A stretch of 37,420 nt of DNA, from contig NZ_LT556036.1 of the NCBI RefSeq assembly GCF_900079775.1, forward strand, positions 410,026 through 447,445, in the 5' to 3' direction. The stretch comes from Leyella lascolaii (GTDB lineage: Bacteria > Bacteroidota > Bacteroidia > Bacteroidales > Bacteroidaceae). This document shows positions 15,989 through 24,193 of this stretch, piece by piece (position 1 is the first letter of the stretch; each line of letters starts with the position of its first letter). Made by a program: the position numbers and the translations under genes. Below the pieces are notes generated by a model. That model did not search any database. It had not been told where the DNA came from and saw nothing but the letters and a program-made list of their open reading frames with translations.

Positions 15989-17542
15989 ATGAGTAAACAA
16001 ATAGAGAAAATCAAGGAGCTGGTCGCCAAGCGCGAGAAAGCCCGTCTTGGAGGTGGCGAAGCTGCCATAGAGAAACAGCATGCTCGTGGAAAATATACTG
16101 CACGTGAGCGTATCGAGATGCTTGTTGATAAAGGTTCGTTCGAAGAATATGACATGTTCAAACTCCATCGTTGCCATAACTTCGGTATGGAGAAGAAACA
16201 GTTTCTGGGAGACGGTGTGGTTGCCGGTTCGGCAACTATTGACGGACGTCTGGTATATCTTTATGCCCAGGACTTTACCGTTAACGGAGGCTCATTGTCT
16301 GAAACAATGTCGCAGAAGATTTGCAAAATCATGGATATGGCAATGACCATGGGTGCTCCTGTAATCTGTATGAATGACTCCGGAGGCGCCCGTATTCAGG
16401 AAGGAATATGTGCTCTTGCCGGATACGGAGAGATATTTGAACGCAACATTCTTGCAAGCGGTGTCATCCCGCAGATTTCCGGCATCTTCGGGCCATGCGC
16501 GGGAGGTGCTGTCTATTCACCAGCCTTGACAGACTTTATTCTCATGATGGAAAACACATCATACATGTTCCTTACCGGTCCGAAGGTTGTAAAGACCGTA
16601 ACAGGTGAGGATATAGATTCCGAACATCTGGGTGGAGCGTCCGTTCATGCCACAAAGAGCGGTGTGACACATTTCACAGCCAAGACAGAAGAGGACGCGA
16701 TGGCTCTTATAAGGAAACTTCTCAGCTACATCCCTTCAAACAATACAGAGGAGGCTCCTCGTGTGGAATGCACTGACCCCATTGACCGTAAGGAGGATTC
16801 TCTCAATGAACTTCTGCCGGATAATCCAAACATGGCATACGACATGTACAAGGTTATCAATGCCATTACAGACAATGGTGAGTTCTTTGAGGTTCAGGCA
16901 AACTTCGCAAAGAACATTATAGTAGGTTTCGCACGCTTCAATGGTCAGAGTGTCGGCATTGTGGCAAACCAGCCGTCATGCTATGCCGGTGTGCTGGATG
17001 TAAATGCAAGCCGCAAGGGAGCACGCTTCGTACGTTTCTGCGATGCATTCAATATTCCGATAGTCTCATTGGTTGATGTTCCCGGATTCCTGCCTGGAAC
17101 AGGTCAGGAATACAATGCGGTTATCCTGCACGGTGCCCAGTTGCTGTATGCTTATGGAGAAGCTACTGTTCCGAAAATCACCGTGACACTACGTAAAAGT
17201 TATGGTGGAAGTCATATCGTTATGGGTTGCAAACAGCTGCGTGCGGACTTGAACTTTGCATGGCCTACTTCAGAGATAGCTGTAATGGGTGCAAGCGGTG
17301 CGGTTGCAGTTCTTTGTGCAAAAGAAGCTAAGACCAAGGAAGATCCCAAGGCTTTCCTTGCTGAAAAGGAAGACGAATATACGGAAATGTTCGCAAATCC
17401 TTATCAGGCAGCTCAGTATGGATATATTGATGACGTTATAGAACCGCGCAACACCCGTTTCCGCATCTGTCGTGGTCTTGCCCAGTTGGCGACAAAGCGT
17501 CAGAATCTGCCGGCAAAGAAACACGGATGTATGCCAATGTAA
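15989..17542 (+). CDS. mmdA: Acyl-CoA carboxyltransferase subunit (MmdA/PccB-like)
   Basis: The 517-residue protein is the carboxyltransferase of a biotin-dependent methylmalonyl-CoA decarboxylase or propionyl-CoA carboxylase. It has two crotonase-like domains: the N-terminal one with GGARIQEGICALAGYGEIF and GPCAGGAVYSPALTDF (about 128-185), the C-terminal one with VDVPGFLPGTGQEYNAVI and SYGGSHIVMG (about 365-412). It is followed by a small epsilon-like subunit and a biotin carrier. In Bacteroidales this set belongs to the succinate-to-propionate pathway. Decarboxylase versus carboxylase direction cannot be decided here, because neither a membrane beta subunit nor a biotin carboxylase lies in the window. 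Confidence 0.9.
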   Translation: MSKQIEKIKELVAKREKARLGGGEAAIEKQHARGKYTARERIEMLVDKGSFEEYDMFKLHRCHNFGMEKKQFLGDGVVAGSATIDGRLVYLYAQDFTVNGGSLSETMSQKICKIMDMAMTMGAPVICMNDSGGARIQEGICALAGYGEIFERNILASGVIPQISGIFGPCAGGAVYSPALTDFILMMENTSYMFLTGPKVVKTVTGEDIDSEHLGGASVHATKSGVTHFTAKTEEDAMALIRKLLSYIPSNNTEEAPRVECTDPIDRKEDSLNELLPDNPNMAYDMYKVINAITDNGEFFEVQANFAKNIIVGFARFNGQSVGIVANQPSCYAGVLDVNASRKGARFVRFCDAFNIPIVSLVDVPGFLPGTGQEYNAVILHGAQLLYAYGEATVPKITVTLRKSYGGSHIVMGCKQLRADLNFAWPTSEIAVMGASGAVAVLCAKEAKTKEDPKAFLAEKEDEYTEMFANPYQAAQYGYIDDVIEPRNTRFRICRGLAQLATKRQNLPAKKHGCMPM

Positions 17543-17560
17543 TATAAAACATTATTAATC

Positions 17561-17725
17561 ATGACAAAATCAGACAATGCGGTATTCGCCGCGATAGCTC
17601 TTGCCCTGCATGATTTCCGTGGAAACAACGTGCATGATGAGGAGCCCGGAATAATAACAATAAAAAGAAACTCGTCTGAGACATTATGGAACGCCCATAT
17701 ACTTCAGATGACACAACATCCTTAA
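17561..17725 (+). CDS. Small epsilon-like carboxylase subunit (54 aa)
   Basis: This short gene encodes 54 residues beginning MTKSDNAVFAAIALALHDFR and ending LWNAHILQMTQHP. The pattern (a helix A-x-x-A-A-I-A-x-A-L-H, then ES/EEPGIITIKR, then a W-containing end) resembles the C-terminal part of OadG/MmdD-type subunits and the stand-alone MmdE of Veillonella, which stabilise the carboxyltransferase-biotin complex. It starts 18 nt after mmdA and ends 15 nt before the biotin carrier, so it is clearly part of the operon. There is no membrane helix. The subunit assignment is by pattern, not by search. Confidence 0.75.
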   Translation: MTKSDNAVFAAIALALHDFRGNNVHDEEPGIITIKRNSSETLWNAHILQMTQHP

Positions 17726-17740
17726 AGAGAGAGTCCTGAT

Positions 17741-18169
17741 ATGAAAAAATACAAATATACAATAGACGGAAAGAACTACGAAGTTGAGATAGGCGAAGTA
17801 GTGGAGAATGTTGTCACTGTCAATGTAAACGGAGTTGACTACAACGTTGAGATGGAAGAAGAGCCGAAACCTGAAAAGAAAGTCGTACTCAAGCAGGTTG
17901 CAAGTGCAGAGGCTGAAAATAATGAGCAGGCATCATCGGGTGCTAACGTAAACACAGCCAATGCCCTGAAGGCTCCGCTGCCGGGTGTTATAACAGAGAT
18001 ATGTGTTGCAGTCGGCGATGAAGTGAAGGAAGGTGATACTGTAATAGTTCTCGAAGCCATGAAGATGGCAAACAATCTGCAGGCAGAGAAGAGTGGAAAG
18101 GTAACGGCTATATGTGTGAAACAAGGAGAGAATGTCATGGAAGACACTCCTCTTGTTGTAATAGAATAA
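17741..18169 (+). CDS. mmdC: Biotin carboxyl carrier protein (MmdC-like)
   Basis: The 142-residue protein has an N-terminal beta segment (1-40), a flexible Pro/Ala/Lys/Glu linker (about 40-75) and a C-terminal biotinyl domain (77-142) with the biotinylation site EAMKM (105-109, Lys108) and the conserved APLPGVI start. It carries carboxybiotin between active sites of the methylmalonyl-CoA decarboxylase/propionyl-CoA carboxylase complex. It is third in the operon after mmdA and the 54-residue subunit. The expected membrane beta subunit (mmdB/oadB) is not next; a terminator follows 47 nt later. Confidence 0.92.
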   Translation: MKKYKYTIDGKNYEVEIGEVVENVVTVNVNGVDYNVEMEEEPKPEKKVVLKQVASAEAENNEQASSGANVNTANALKAPLPGVITEICVAVGDEVKEGDTVIVLEAMKMANNLQAEKSGKVTAICVKQGENVMEDTPLVVIE

Positions 18170-18216
18170 CTATTCCGCAGGCATAACACAATTTGCCGCA
18201 AATCATGAATGTGAGG

Positions 18217-18255
18217 GAGGTGAGAATATGCAGACAGCATAATTTCACCTCTTTT
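18217..18255 (+). terminator. Terminator of mmd operon
   Basis: GAGGTGA (18217-18223) pairs with TCACCTC (18245-18251), with an inner ATGC/GCAT extension across a short mismatch, followed by TTTT. It closes the mmdA-mmdC transcript 47 nt after the stop. Confidence 0.75.
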
Positions 18256-18714
18256 CTATGTTACAATAGGGCATAGGTCTGCAGTTTGCCCATTATTACC
18301 GACCATATCATAAAGCCTTTGCAAGTGTATTCCAATGTTTTTTATAAGTTATCCTAATACCGTATCAGTCATCACATTTCATCCATATCCGGTCTTTTGT
18401 CAGGCATATTTGTTTTTTACTTCTATCGGAAATGTTCTGTAATATGTCCGGATAGAACGTAGAACAGTTTGGCCGCAGCAGTACTGAAGAGAGAAGAAGT
18501 GCTGTCGTTCAATTCTGAATTTATTTTTTTTCGTTCAAAATTACGACTGATGCTGAATGACTTTTATGCATCGGGCTTCCTTTTTCTTTAATTATTGTCT
18601 TTATTCACACAGCCGTGTCTTCCGCATTATATAAAAACGGCATGCCACAATCCGGTAAAATACATATCAATTGTAATACCAGACGCCTGATATATACAAG
18701 TTTTGCCACGTGGA

Positions 18715-18741
18715 TGCAGATAATATAGGTCTGCGTTTTTT
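18715..18741 (+). terminator. Orphan terminator-like hairpin
   Basis: GCAGA (18716-18720) pairs with TCTGC (18730-18734) and is followed by CG... TTTTT (18736-18740). No gene ends nearby; it could close an unrecognised small RNA. Confidence 0.35.
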
Positions 18742-18861
18742 ATTATCCTAAAGTAAAATTTTTTGACAGTTGAAATTTACAAAACAGGAAATAAGAGGCT
18801 GCCAAAAGTCGTTTTAAGAGGACAATTTTACCATAATATTGTAGGCATAACATATGCCTGT

Positions 18862-18992
18862 TGTGCAGAAAAGCCTTTTTGACTATACGGAACAGGCATA
18901 TCCGGCATGCCTTTAAGCGTGTTTGACATCACGAAACGGGCTTTATTGATGTGTGAAATGGGCTCTATCGCGATGAATTAAAAGCTTCTGGA
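18862..18992 (+). repeat. ~22-nt periodic AAAAGGCT array (copy C)
   Basis: Six degenerate direct repeats of GAAAArGGCTyT are seen. Cores start at about 18872, 18895, 18916, 18939, 18961 and 18983, spacing 23, 21, 23, 22 and 22 nt. Same motif and orientation as copies A and B. Confidence 0.55.
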
Positions 18993-19220
18993 TATGGTGG
19001 TTATGCATAATGTATTGATTGTCAATGATATGCAAAACGTTGTTAAATTACTGATTTATAAAGCGGAACTCGGTTCTTGTTGCAGATATACGGTTCTCGT
19101 GAGGTTGTGCCTTTTCTGAAATTCTTATTTATTGTCAGCTTTATACATATATGCGAAAAACGGTATCAGTTATTGATCCTTATTTTTTTGTTATTATGAA
19201 CATATTTCATATTATTAATG

Positions 19221-19228
19221 TAACTTTG
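19221..19228 (+). promoter_or_regulatory. -7 box of O-acetylation operon
   Basis: TAACTTTG matches TAnnTTTG, 65 nt before the MBOAT start codon. No consensus -33 element is found at 19-21 nt upstream. Confidence 0.5.
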
Positions 19229-19293
19229 CATTCTCATTATGAATATCGCTTTATAGAAGTATAATATTAAAGGTTTATCCGAGATAAATAGGA

Positions 19294-20739
19294 ATGGTTT
19301 TTTCTGATTTGTTTTTTCTTTTTGTATTCATTCCGGCTTTCATGCTTATGTATTTTGCAGCGGCAATTGCCGACCGCAATATATATGTAGCATCAGACAG
19401 CTCGCGGAATAGATTCAAGAATCTGGCACTTGTGTTGTTCTCACTGATTTTTTACGCATGGGGAGAGCCGGTATACGTGTTTCTGATGCTCATCAGCGTT
19501 TTTTTCAATTTCCATTTTGGTCTGTTGATAGGCAAGAGCCGTCGTCACAGACGCGCGGCACTTGTTGGCGGACTGATTTTCAATGTACTTGTAATATGCA
19601 CATTCAAATATCTCGGATTCTTCGCGCAGATACTCAATGAATGCGGACTCGGTGTTCCGGTACCTCATATAGCGTTGCCGATAGGTATCAGTTTTTACAC
19701 GTTCCAGTCAATTTCCTATCTTATGGATGTATACCGCGGAGTGTCGTACGCACAACGCCGCTTCTCGGATTTGCTGCTATATATCTCGATGTTTCCGCAA
19801 CTTGTCGCAGGTCCTATAGTGCGCTACCAGACTGTAGCGGAGGAAATACAAGACCGACGTGTGTCTGCTCAGGATTTTGCCGACGGCTCTTACCGTTTCC
19901 TGATAGGACTTGGCAAAAAGGTGATTATAGCAAACCAGTTGTCTGAGATATCCGGACAGTTCCTCGCAGACGGACTGAACTCACTCTCAACAGCCGGCGC
20001 ATGGGTAGGAATAATAGCATTCACCCTGCAGATTTATTTTGACTTCTCAGGATATTCCGACATGGCAATCGGAATGGGACGGTGTCTCGGTTTCCATTTC
20101 AACGAGAACTTCCGTCATCCTTATTGTTGTACTTCCATCACTGATTTCTGGCGGAGGTGGCATATCTCGCTTGGCAGTTTTTTCCGGGATTACGTGTATA
20201 TTCCCATGGGGGGAAACAGGCACCATCAGGCTTTAAACATTCTTGCTGTGTGGTTTCTCACAGGAATGTGGCATGGGGCAAGCTGGAATTTCATTATATG
20301 GGGACTTTATTTCGGTGTGATAGTGATGCTCGAGAAGTACACTTTGCTGCGAGTACATGACAGGATTCCACGTATCGTATTGCATGTATACAGTCTGCTG
20401 CTTGTTGTGACAGGCTGGGGGATATTCTATTTTGACGATTTCGGTTCAATGCAAACGTTCTTCAAGGCATTCACCGGTAACGGACAGTCATTGACGGATT
20501 TTGTGTCTCTGGCAGCCATTACGGATAATTTCTGGCTGTGGATTGTCGCCGTTATGTTTTGCATGCCGCTACGTCATGTGGCTTCTAAATTTCTTGGACG
20601 CATGCTCGGACACGGTACAGCCATACATGGCAGTGCTGTGTTATGCGCGCGTGTAAGCATTTCTGTTGTCCTGCTTCTACTGAGTGTGGCACTGCTTGTC
20701 GGAGCTACGAATAATGCATTCATTTACACACGGTTCTGA
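19294..20739 (+). CDS. MBOAT-family O-acyltransferase (AlgI-like)
   Basis: The 481-residue polytopic membrane protein is an AlgI/DltB-type acyltransferase that passes acetyl groups across the inner membrane to a periplasmic partner. About ten or more hydrophobic helices are visible. Conserved parts are QLVAGPIVRY (about 169-178), FWRRWHISLGSFFRDYVYIPMGG (about 285-308) and MWHGASWNFIIWG with the catalytic His near 326. It is followed by two DHHW/AlgJ-like proteins, which are the expected periplasmic transferases. The glycan it decorates (capsule, exopolysaccharide or peptidoglycan) is unknown; no glycan synthesis genes adjoin it. Confidence 0.92.
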   Translation: MVFSDLFFLFVFIPAFMLMYFAAAIADRNIYVASDSSRNRFKNLALVLFSLIFYAWGEPVYVFLMLISVFFNFHFGLLIGKSRRHRRAALVGGLIFNVLVICTFKYLGFFAQILNECGLGVPVPHIALPIGISFYTFQSISYLMDVYRGVSYAQRRFSDLLLYISMFPQLVAGPIVRYQTVAEEIQDRRVSAQDFADGSYRFLIGLGKKVIIANQLSEISGQFLADGLNSLSTAGAWVGIIAFTLQIYFDFSGYSDMAIGMGRCLGFHFNENFRHPYCCTSITDFWRRWHISLGSFFRDYVYIPMGGNRHHQALNILAVWFLTGMWHGASWNFIIWGLYFGVIVMLEKYTLLRVHDRIPRIVLHVYSLLLVVTGWGIFYFDDFGSMQTFFKAFTGNGQSLTDFVSLAAITDNFWLWIVAVMFCMPLRHVASKFLGRMLGHGTAIHGSAVLCARVSISVVLLLLSVALLVGATNNAFIYTRF

Positions 20740-20766
20740 AATACAGGTTAAAGACATATATAACAT

Positions 20767-21831
20767 ATGAGACATATATTTGTATACATATATATAATTG
20801 GGATTACTGCCATGATGCCGTTATCAGCAACAGGACATGTAGGTTATGATTCGGATGTGAACGACAACTCACCCGCTGGCGGTTCGCCGTCGTCAAGCCT
20901 CTCACTGGCTCGCAAGACTCGCTCAGGCATTATAGTTCTTGGCAGCGGAAAGGACGTCAGGGCATTCGAGCCTTATGGAGGCGGACATGACAACGGGGAG
21001 AAATATGCCAATGCGGTAAACAGGTATAAGCAGGCTTTTGGAAATGACGTAAATGTATACTGCATGGTCATTCCTACGGCAGTGGAGTATTATTGTCCTG
21101 ACAGTATAAGAAGCTGGACCCATGATGAGAGGAGTGCCATAGACGGTATATTTTCCCATTTGTCTGACTCTGTTGTGAAGGTTGACATATACGATGTGCT
21201 GGCTGCCCACAAAACGGAGAACATTTATTCCCGTACAGACCACCATTGGGCACCACTGGGCGCATATTACGCGGCAGGATGTTTTGCCGGTAAGGCAGGT
21301 TTGGCGTTCCGCGATTTATCTTCGTATGACAGCGTTGTAGTGAGAAATTACGTCGGAACGATGTATACGTTCTCAAAAGACATGGCTGTGAAGAACGCAC
21401 CCGAGGATTTCGTATATTATGTTCCGCGCGGAGTGGATTACAAAACTACTTATATAAAGTACAGACTTGGACGTAACCGCCGCGTTACAGGTGAAAGCAA
21501 GCCTGTTGACGATTCGTTTTTCTTACGCTATAACGACGGCAGTCCAAGCGCATACTGCACATTTATGGGCGGCGACTCACGTACGGTGAAAGTCTGTACG
21601 TCAACAAAAAACGGCAGACGCTTGCTGATAATGAAAGACAGTTATGGTAATGCCTTGCCCGGGTATCTGTTCTATTCGTTTGAGGAAATACACATTATAG
21701 ACTTCCGCTATTTCAGAAACAGTGTGACTGAGTATGTCCGCAGAAACGGGATAAGCGACATGCTGTTTGCCAACAATATATTTCATGCAAGTCTGGAGTC
21801 AACGAGCAACGCTTATCTGAGAATAATGTGA
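20767..21831 (+). CDS. DHHW-family AlgJ/AlgX-like protein, short form
   Basis: The 354-residue exported protein is predicted to act as a periplasmic SGNH-like O-acetyltransferase with the upstream MBOAT protein. After a signal peptide (about 1-23) comes a low-complexity Ser/Pro stretch, then the catalytic domain with RTDHHWAPLGAYYAAG (DHHW about 157-160, Asp-His pair) and KDSYGNALPG (Ser nucleophile near 290). Compared with its neighbour at 21930 it lacks about 95 N-terminal residues, including the RYSELEKRELAVFPEF block. It begins 27 nt after the MBOAT gene. The two DHHW proteins share long identical stretches, so they are tandem paralogues. Confidence 0.85.
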   Translation: MRHIFVYIYIIGITAMMPLSATGHVGYDSDVNDNSPAGGSPSSSLSLARKTRSGIIVLGSGKDVRAFEPYGGGHDNGEKYANAVNRYKQAFGNDVNVYCMVIPTAVEYYCPDSIRSWTHDERSAIDGIFSHLSDSVVKVDIYDVLAAHKTENIYSRTDHHWAPLGAYYAAGCFAGKAGLAFRDLSSYDSVVVRNYVGTMYTFSKDMAVKNAPEDFVYYVPRGVDYKTTYIKYRLGRNRRVTGESKPVDDSFFLRYNDGSPSAYCTFMGGDSRTVKVCTSTKNGRRLLIMKDSYGNALPGYLFYSFEEIHIIDFRYFRNSVTEYVRRNGISDMLFANNIFHASLESTSNAYLRIM

Positions 21832-21929
21832 TGAAATGTATCGGTTCATGATTTTGAACAGATAGGGTTCATGCGTGTGACAGACTTTTAATATGTTGTC
21901 GGCAGATGTAATATATTTAATGTAGGAAT

Positions 21930-23411
21930 ATGAGATTTTCAAGAGTTTACATATTTTTCATCGTTTTGGTGTTCGGTTCGCTTACAATTGTATTCGCAAC
22001 ATTTCCAAGAAGCAGATATTCGGAACTGGAGAAACGTGAGCTTGCCGTTTTTCCGGAATTTTCTATTGATAAATTGAAAAGCGGAGCCTATACAAAGGCT
22101 GTTTCTTCATGGTTCAGCGACAGCGAACCGTTCAGGGATGTTTTTATGACGGCAAGCATGCATGTGAAAGACGCTCAGGCTCTTGTCATGTCTGACGATA
22201 ATATAAAGTTTCATGCATCAGAACCTGCTCCTTCGTCCGCACAAAAGACTATCGGCGCTGATATGACAGCCGCACCGGAAGAGGAAGAGTTTGTGAATGG
22301 TACGACGGATAATGAAAACGCCAAGATTGCAAATGCCGGAATAATAATTGTCGGTACCGGTGATAAGACAAGGGCGTTGATGGCTTTCGGAGGTACGGCT
22401 AAAGGCGGTACAGGTTATGCCAATGCGGCAAATAAATATAAGGAGGTGTTCGGTGACAAGGTGAACGTGTACTGCATGGTCATACCTACGGCTGTGGAAT
22501 ATTATTGTCCCCCGAGGGCAAGAAAGGTGACAACAGCCCAGCGTCCGGTCATAAACAACATATTCTCTCATCTGTCTGACGGAGTGAAACCGGTGGATAT
22601 ATATAATGTTTTGGGCAAGCATGTTTCGGAAGACATATTTCTACGTACTGACCATCACTGGGCACCGCTCGGAGCATATTATGCCGCCGGACGCTTTGCA
22701 CAGGTGGCTGGAGTGCCTTTCAAGGATTTGTCACACTATGACCGTAAGGTAGTGAGAGGCTATGTGGGTAGTATGTACGGATATTCAAAGGACATATCTA
22801 TAAAGAATGCGCCTGAAGATTTTGTATACTATGAACCGCGTGATGTCAAATACACAACGACATACACCAACTATACTATTGACAAGAATTATCGGGTGAT
22901 AGGAGAGGGCAAGCCTTTCAAGAGCAGATTCTTCTTCCGATACCGCGACGGAAACGGTGGGGCATACTGTACATTTATGGGCGGAGATACAAAAATAACT
23001 GTGGTGAGGACGTCTGTTCATAATGGTCGCAGGCTTATTATACTTAAAGACAGTTTCGGAAATGCCCTGCCTGGATTCCTGTTCTTCTCTTTTGAGGAGA
23101 TACATGTCATTGACTCAAGATATTTCACTAAGAATATGAGGAAATACGTGTCGGAAAACAAAATAACCGATATATTGTTCGCAAACAATATATTCAAGGC
23201 TTATTCGAGCCATATTTACCGGTCTTATCTCAGATTCCTTGAACAAAGCGACCATAGCATTTTCAAGGCTGTAACAGACAGCACGATAACCGACTCTGTT
23301 ATGCAAGGCAAGAAGCACGGGCACTTTAAAAAAGACACAACTGTTGTTGTAAAACGAAAATCATCCGTTGATACTGTTAAATCATCCGGTGACAGCTTGA
23401 CTGTAAATTAA
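21930..23411 (+). CDS. DHHW-family AlgJ/AlgX-like protein, long form
   Basis: The 493-residue paralogue has an N-terminal signal anchor (about 5-23), the family's conserved N-terminal block RYSELEKRELAVFPEF (about 29-44), an acidic linker (about 105-130) and the catalytic domain with RTDHHWAPLGAYYAAG (DHHW about 240-243) and KDSFGNALPGFLF (Ser near 374). A C-terminal tail of about 60 residues rich in Lys, Asp, Ser and Thr (DTTVVVKRKSSVDTVKSS) has no counterpart in the short form. The likely role is O-acetylation of an extracytoplasmic glycan with the MBOAT protein. It lies 98 nt after its paralogue and just before yaaA. Confidence 0.87.
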   Translation: MRFSRVYIFFIVLVFGSLTIVFATFPRSRYSELEKRELAVFPEFSIDKLKSGAYTKAVSSWFSDSEPFRDVFMTASMHVKDAQALVMSDDNIKFHASEPAPSSAQKTIGADMTAAPEEEEFVNGTTDNENAKIANAGIIIVGTGDKTRALMAFGGTAKGGTGYANAANKYKEVFGDKVNVYCMVIPTAVEYYCPPRARKVTTAQRPVINNIFSHLSDGVKPVDIYNVLGKHVSEDIFLRTDHHWAPLGAYYAAGRFAQVAGVPFKDLSHYDRKVVRGYVGSMYGYSKDISIKNAPEDFVYYEPRDVKYTTTYTNYTIDKNYRVIGEGKPFKSRFFFRYRDGNGGAYCTFMGGDTKITVVRTSVHNGRRLIILKDSFGNALPGFLFFSFEEIHVIDSRYFTKNMRKYVSENKITDILFANNIFKAYSSHIYRSYLRFLEQSDHSIFKAVTDSTITDSVMQGKKHGHFKKDTTVVVKRKSSVDTVKSSGDSLTVN

Positions 23412-23423
23412 ATATTGAACGAT

Positions 23424-24182
23424 ATGCAGATAATGATAGGTTCGGCAAAAGAGATGAGAGCGGAATGCAATTATGCGCCGAAAGAAAACACATCACCGCT
23501 TTTCAAGGATGAGGCGTTGGCAAACGCCATGCAGATGTCGGCTTATAGTGAGGATGAGCTGGCAGGAATATTGAAATGCAATGCGGCTATTGCGGGTGAG
23601 AACAAACTCCGTTTTATGCGTTTTACAGAACATGACAATGAGTTGCAGGCGATTCTTACATATAACGGAGTCGTCTATAAACACCTCGGAACATCAGATT
23701 TTACAAAAGAAGATTTCAAGTTTGCGGGAGGTCATCTGTGGATTACGTCTTTTCTTTACGGATTGCTCAGACCTCTTGATATGATAAAATGTTATCGTCT
23801 GGAAGGAGATGTTGTTTTGCCTGACAACGGATGTTCAATGTTCGACTATTGGAAGGCAAGGTTGACTGATGTGTTTATAGAGTCAGTAAAAAATGACGAC
23901 GGTGTCTTGCTCGACCTCGCAAGCTCGGAGATGCACAGACTTTTCAATTGGAGTAAGGTTAAACGTGAGATTACAGTTGTCAGACCGGAGTTTTACGTTT
24001 GTAAGGGAGGGAAGCTTAAAACAGTTGTGGTATACGCGAAAATGTGTCGTGGGGAAATGACTCGTTTTTCAGCCAAAAACAGGTTGGATGATGCTGATGC
24101 TCTGCGCGGATTCACGTATGAGGGATTCCGCTTTATACCGCAGGAGAGCACACAGACATCACCTGTTTTTGCACTTGAATGA
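23424..24182 (+). CDS. yaaA: YaaA-family peroxide stress protein (DUF328)
   Basis: YaaA lowers intracellular iron and limits peroxide damage in E. coli and binds DNA. The 252-residue protein shows the family N-terminus M(Q)IMIGSAKEMR, GVVYKHLGTSDF, LWITSFLYGLLRPLDMIKCYRLE, VLLDLASSEMHRLF and the C-terminal AKMCRGEMTRFS. I chose the ATG at 23424, which gives the usual family start; a TTG nine bases upstream is possible. It follows the long DHHW gene by 12 nt and so may share its transcript, although the functions are unrelated. It ends 11 nt before the convergent mutS2. Confidence 0.88.
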   Translation: MQIMIGSAKEMRAECNYAPKENTSPLFKDEALANAMQMSAYSEDELAGILKCNAAIAGENKLRFMRFTEHDNELQAILTYNGVVYKHLGTSDFTKEDFKFAGGHLWITSFLYGLLRPLDMIKCYRLEGDVVLPDNGCSMFDYWKARLTDVFIESVKNDDGVLLDLASSEMHRLFNWSKVKREITVVRPEFYVCKGGKLKTVVVYAKMCRGEMTRFSAKNRLDDADALRGFTYEGFRFIPQESTQTSPVFALE

Positions 24183-24193
24183 CTGAGTTTACG

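Larger units (their letters stand above)
18256..19220. other. Gene-free 1-kb gap
   Basis: No convincing coding frame is found on either strand. The gap holds an isolated terminator-like hairpin (18715-18741), a ~22-nt periodic repeat array (18862-18992) and a short IS-end-like sequence near 18802. The lack of mmdB here makes decay of a former gene possible, but I see no remnant. Confidence 0.5.

Noticed and set aside
18795..18815. GAGGCTGCCAAAAG resembling an insertion-sequence end
   Set aside because: Only one end is visible, without a matching inverted partner or transposase; too short to claim.
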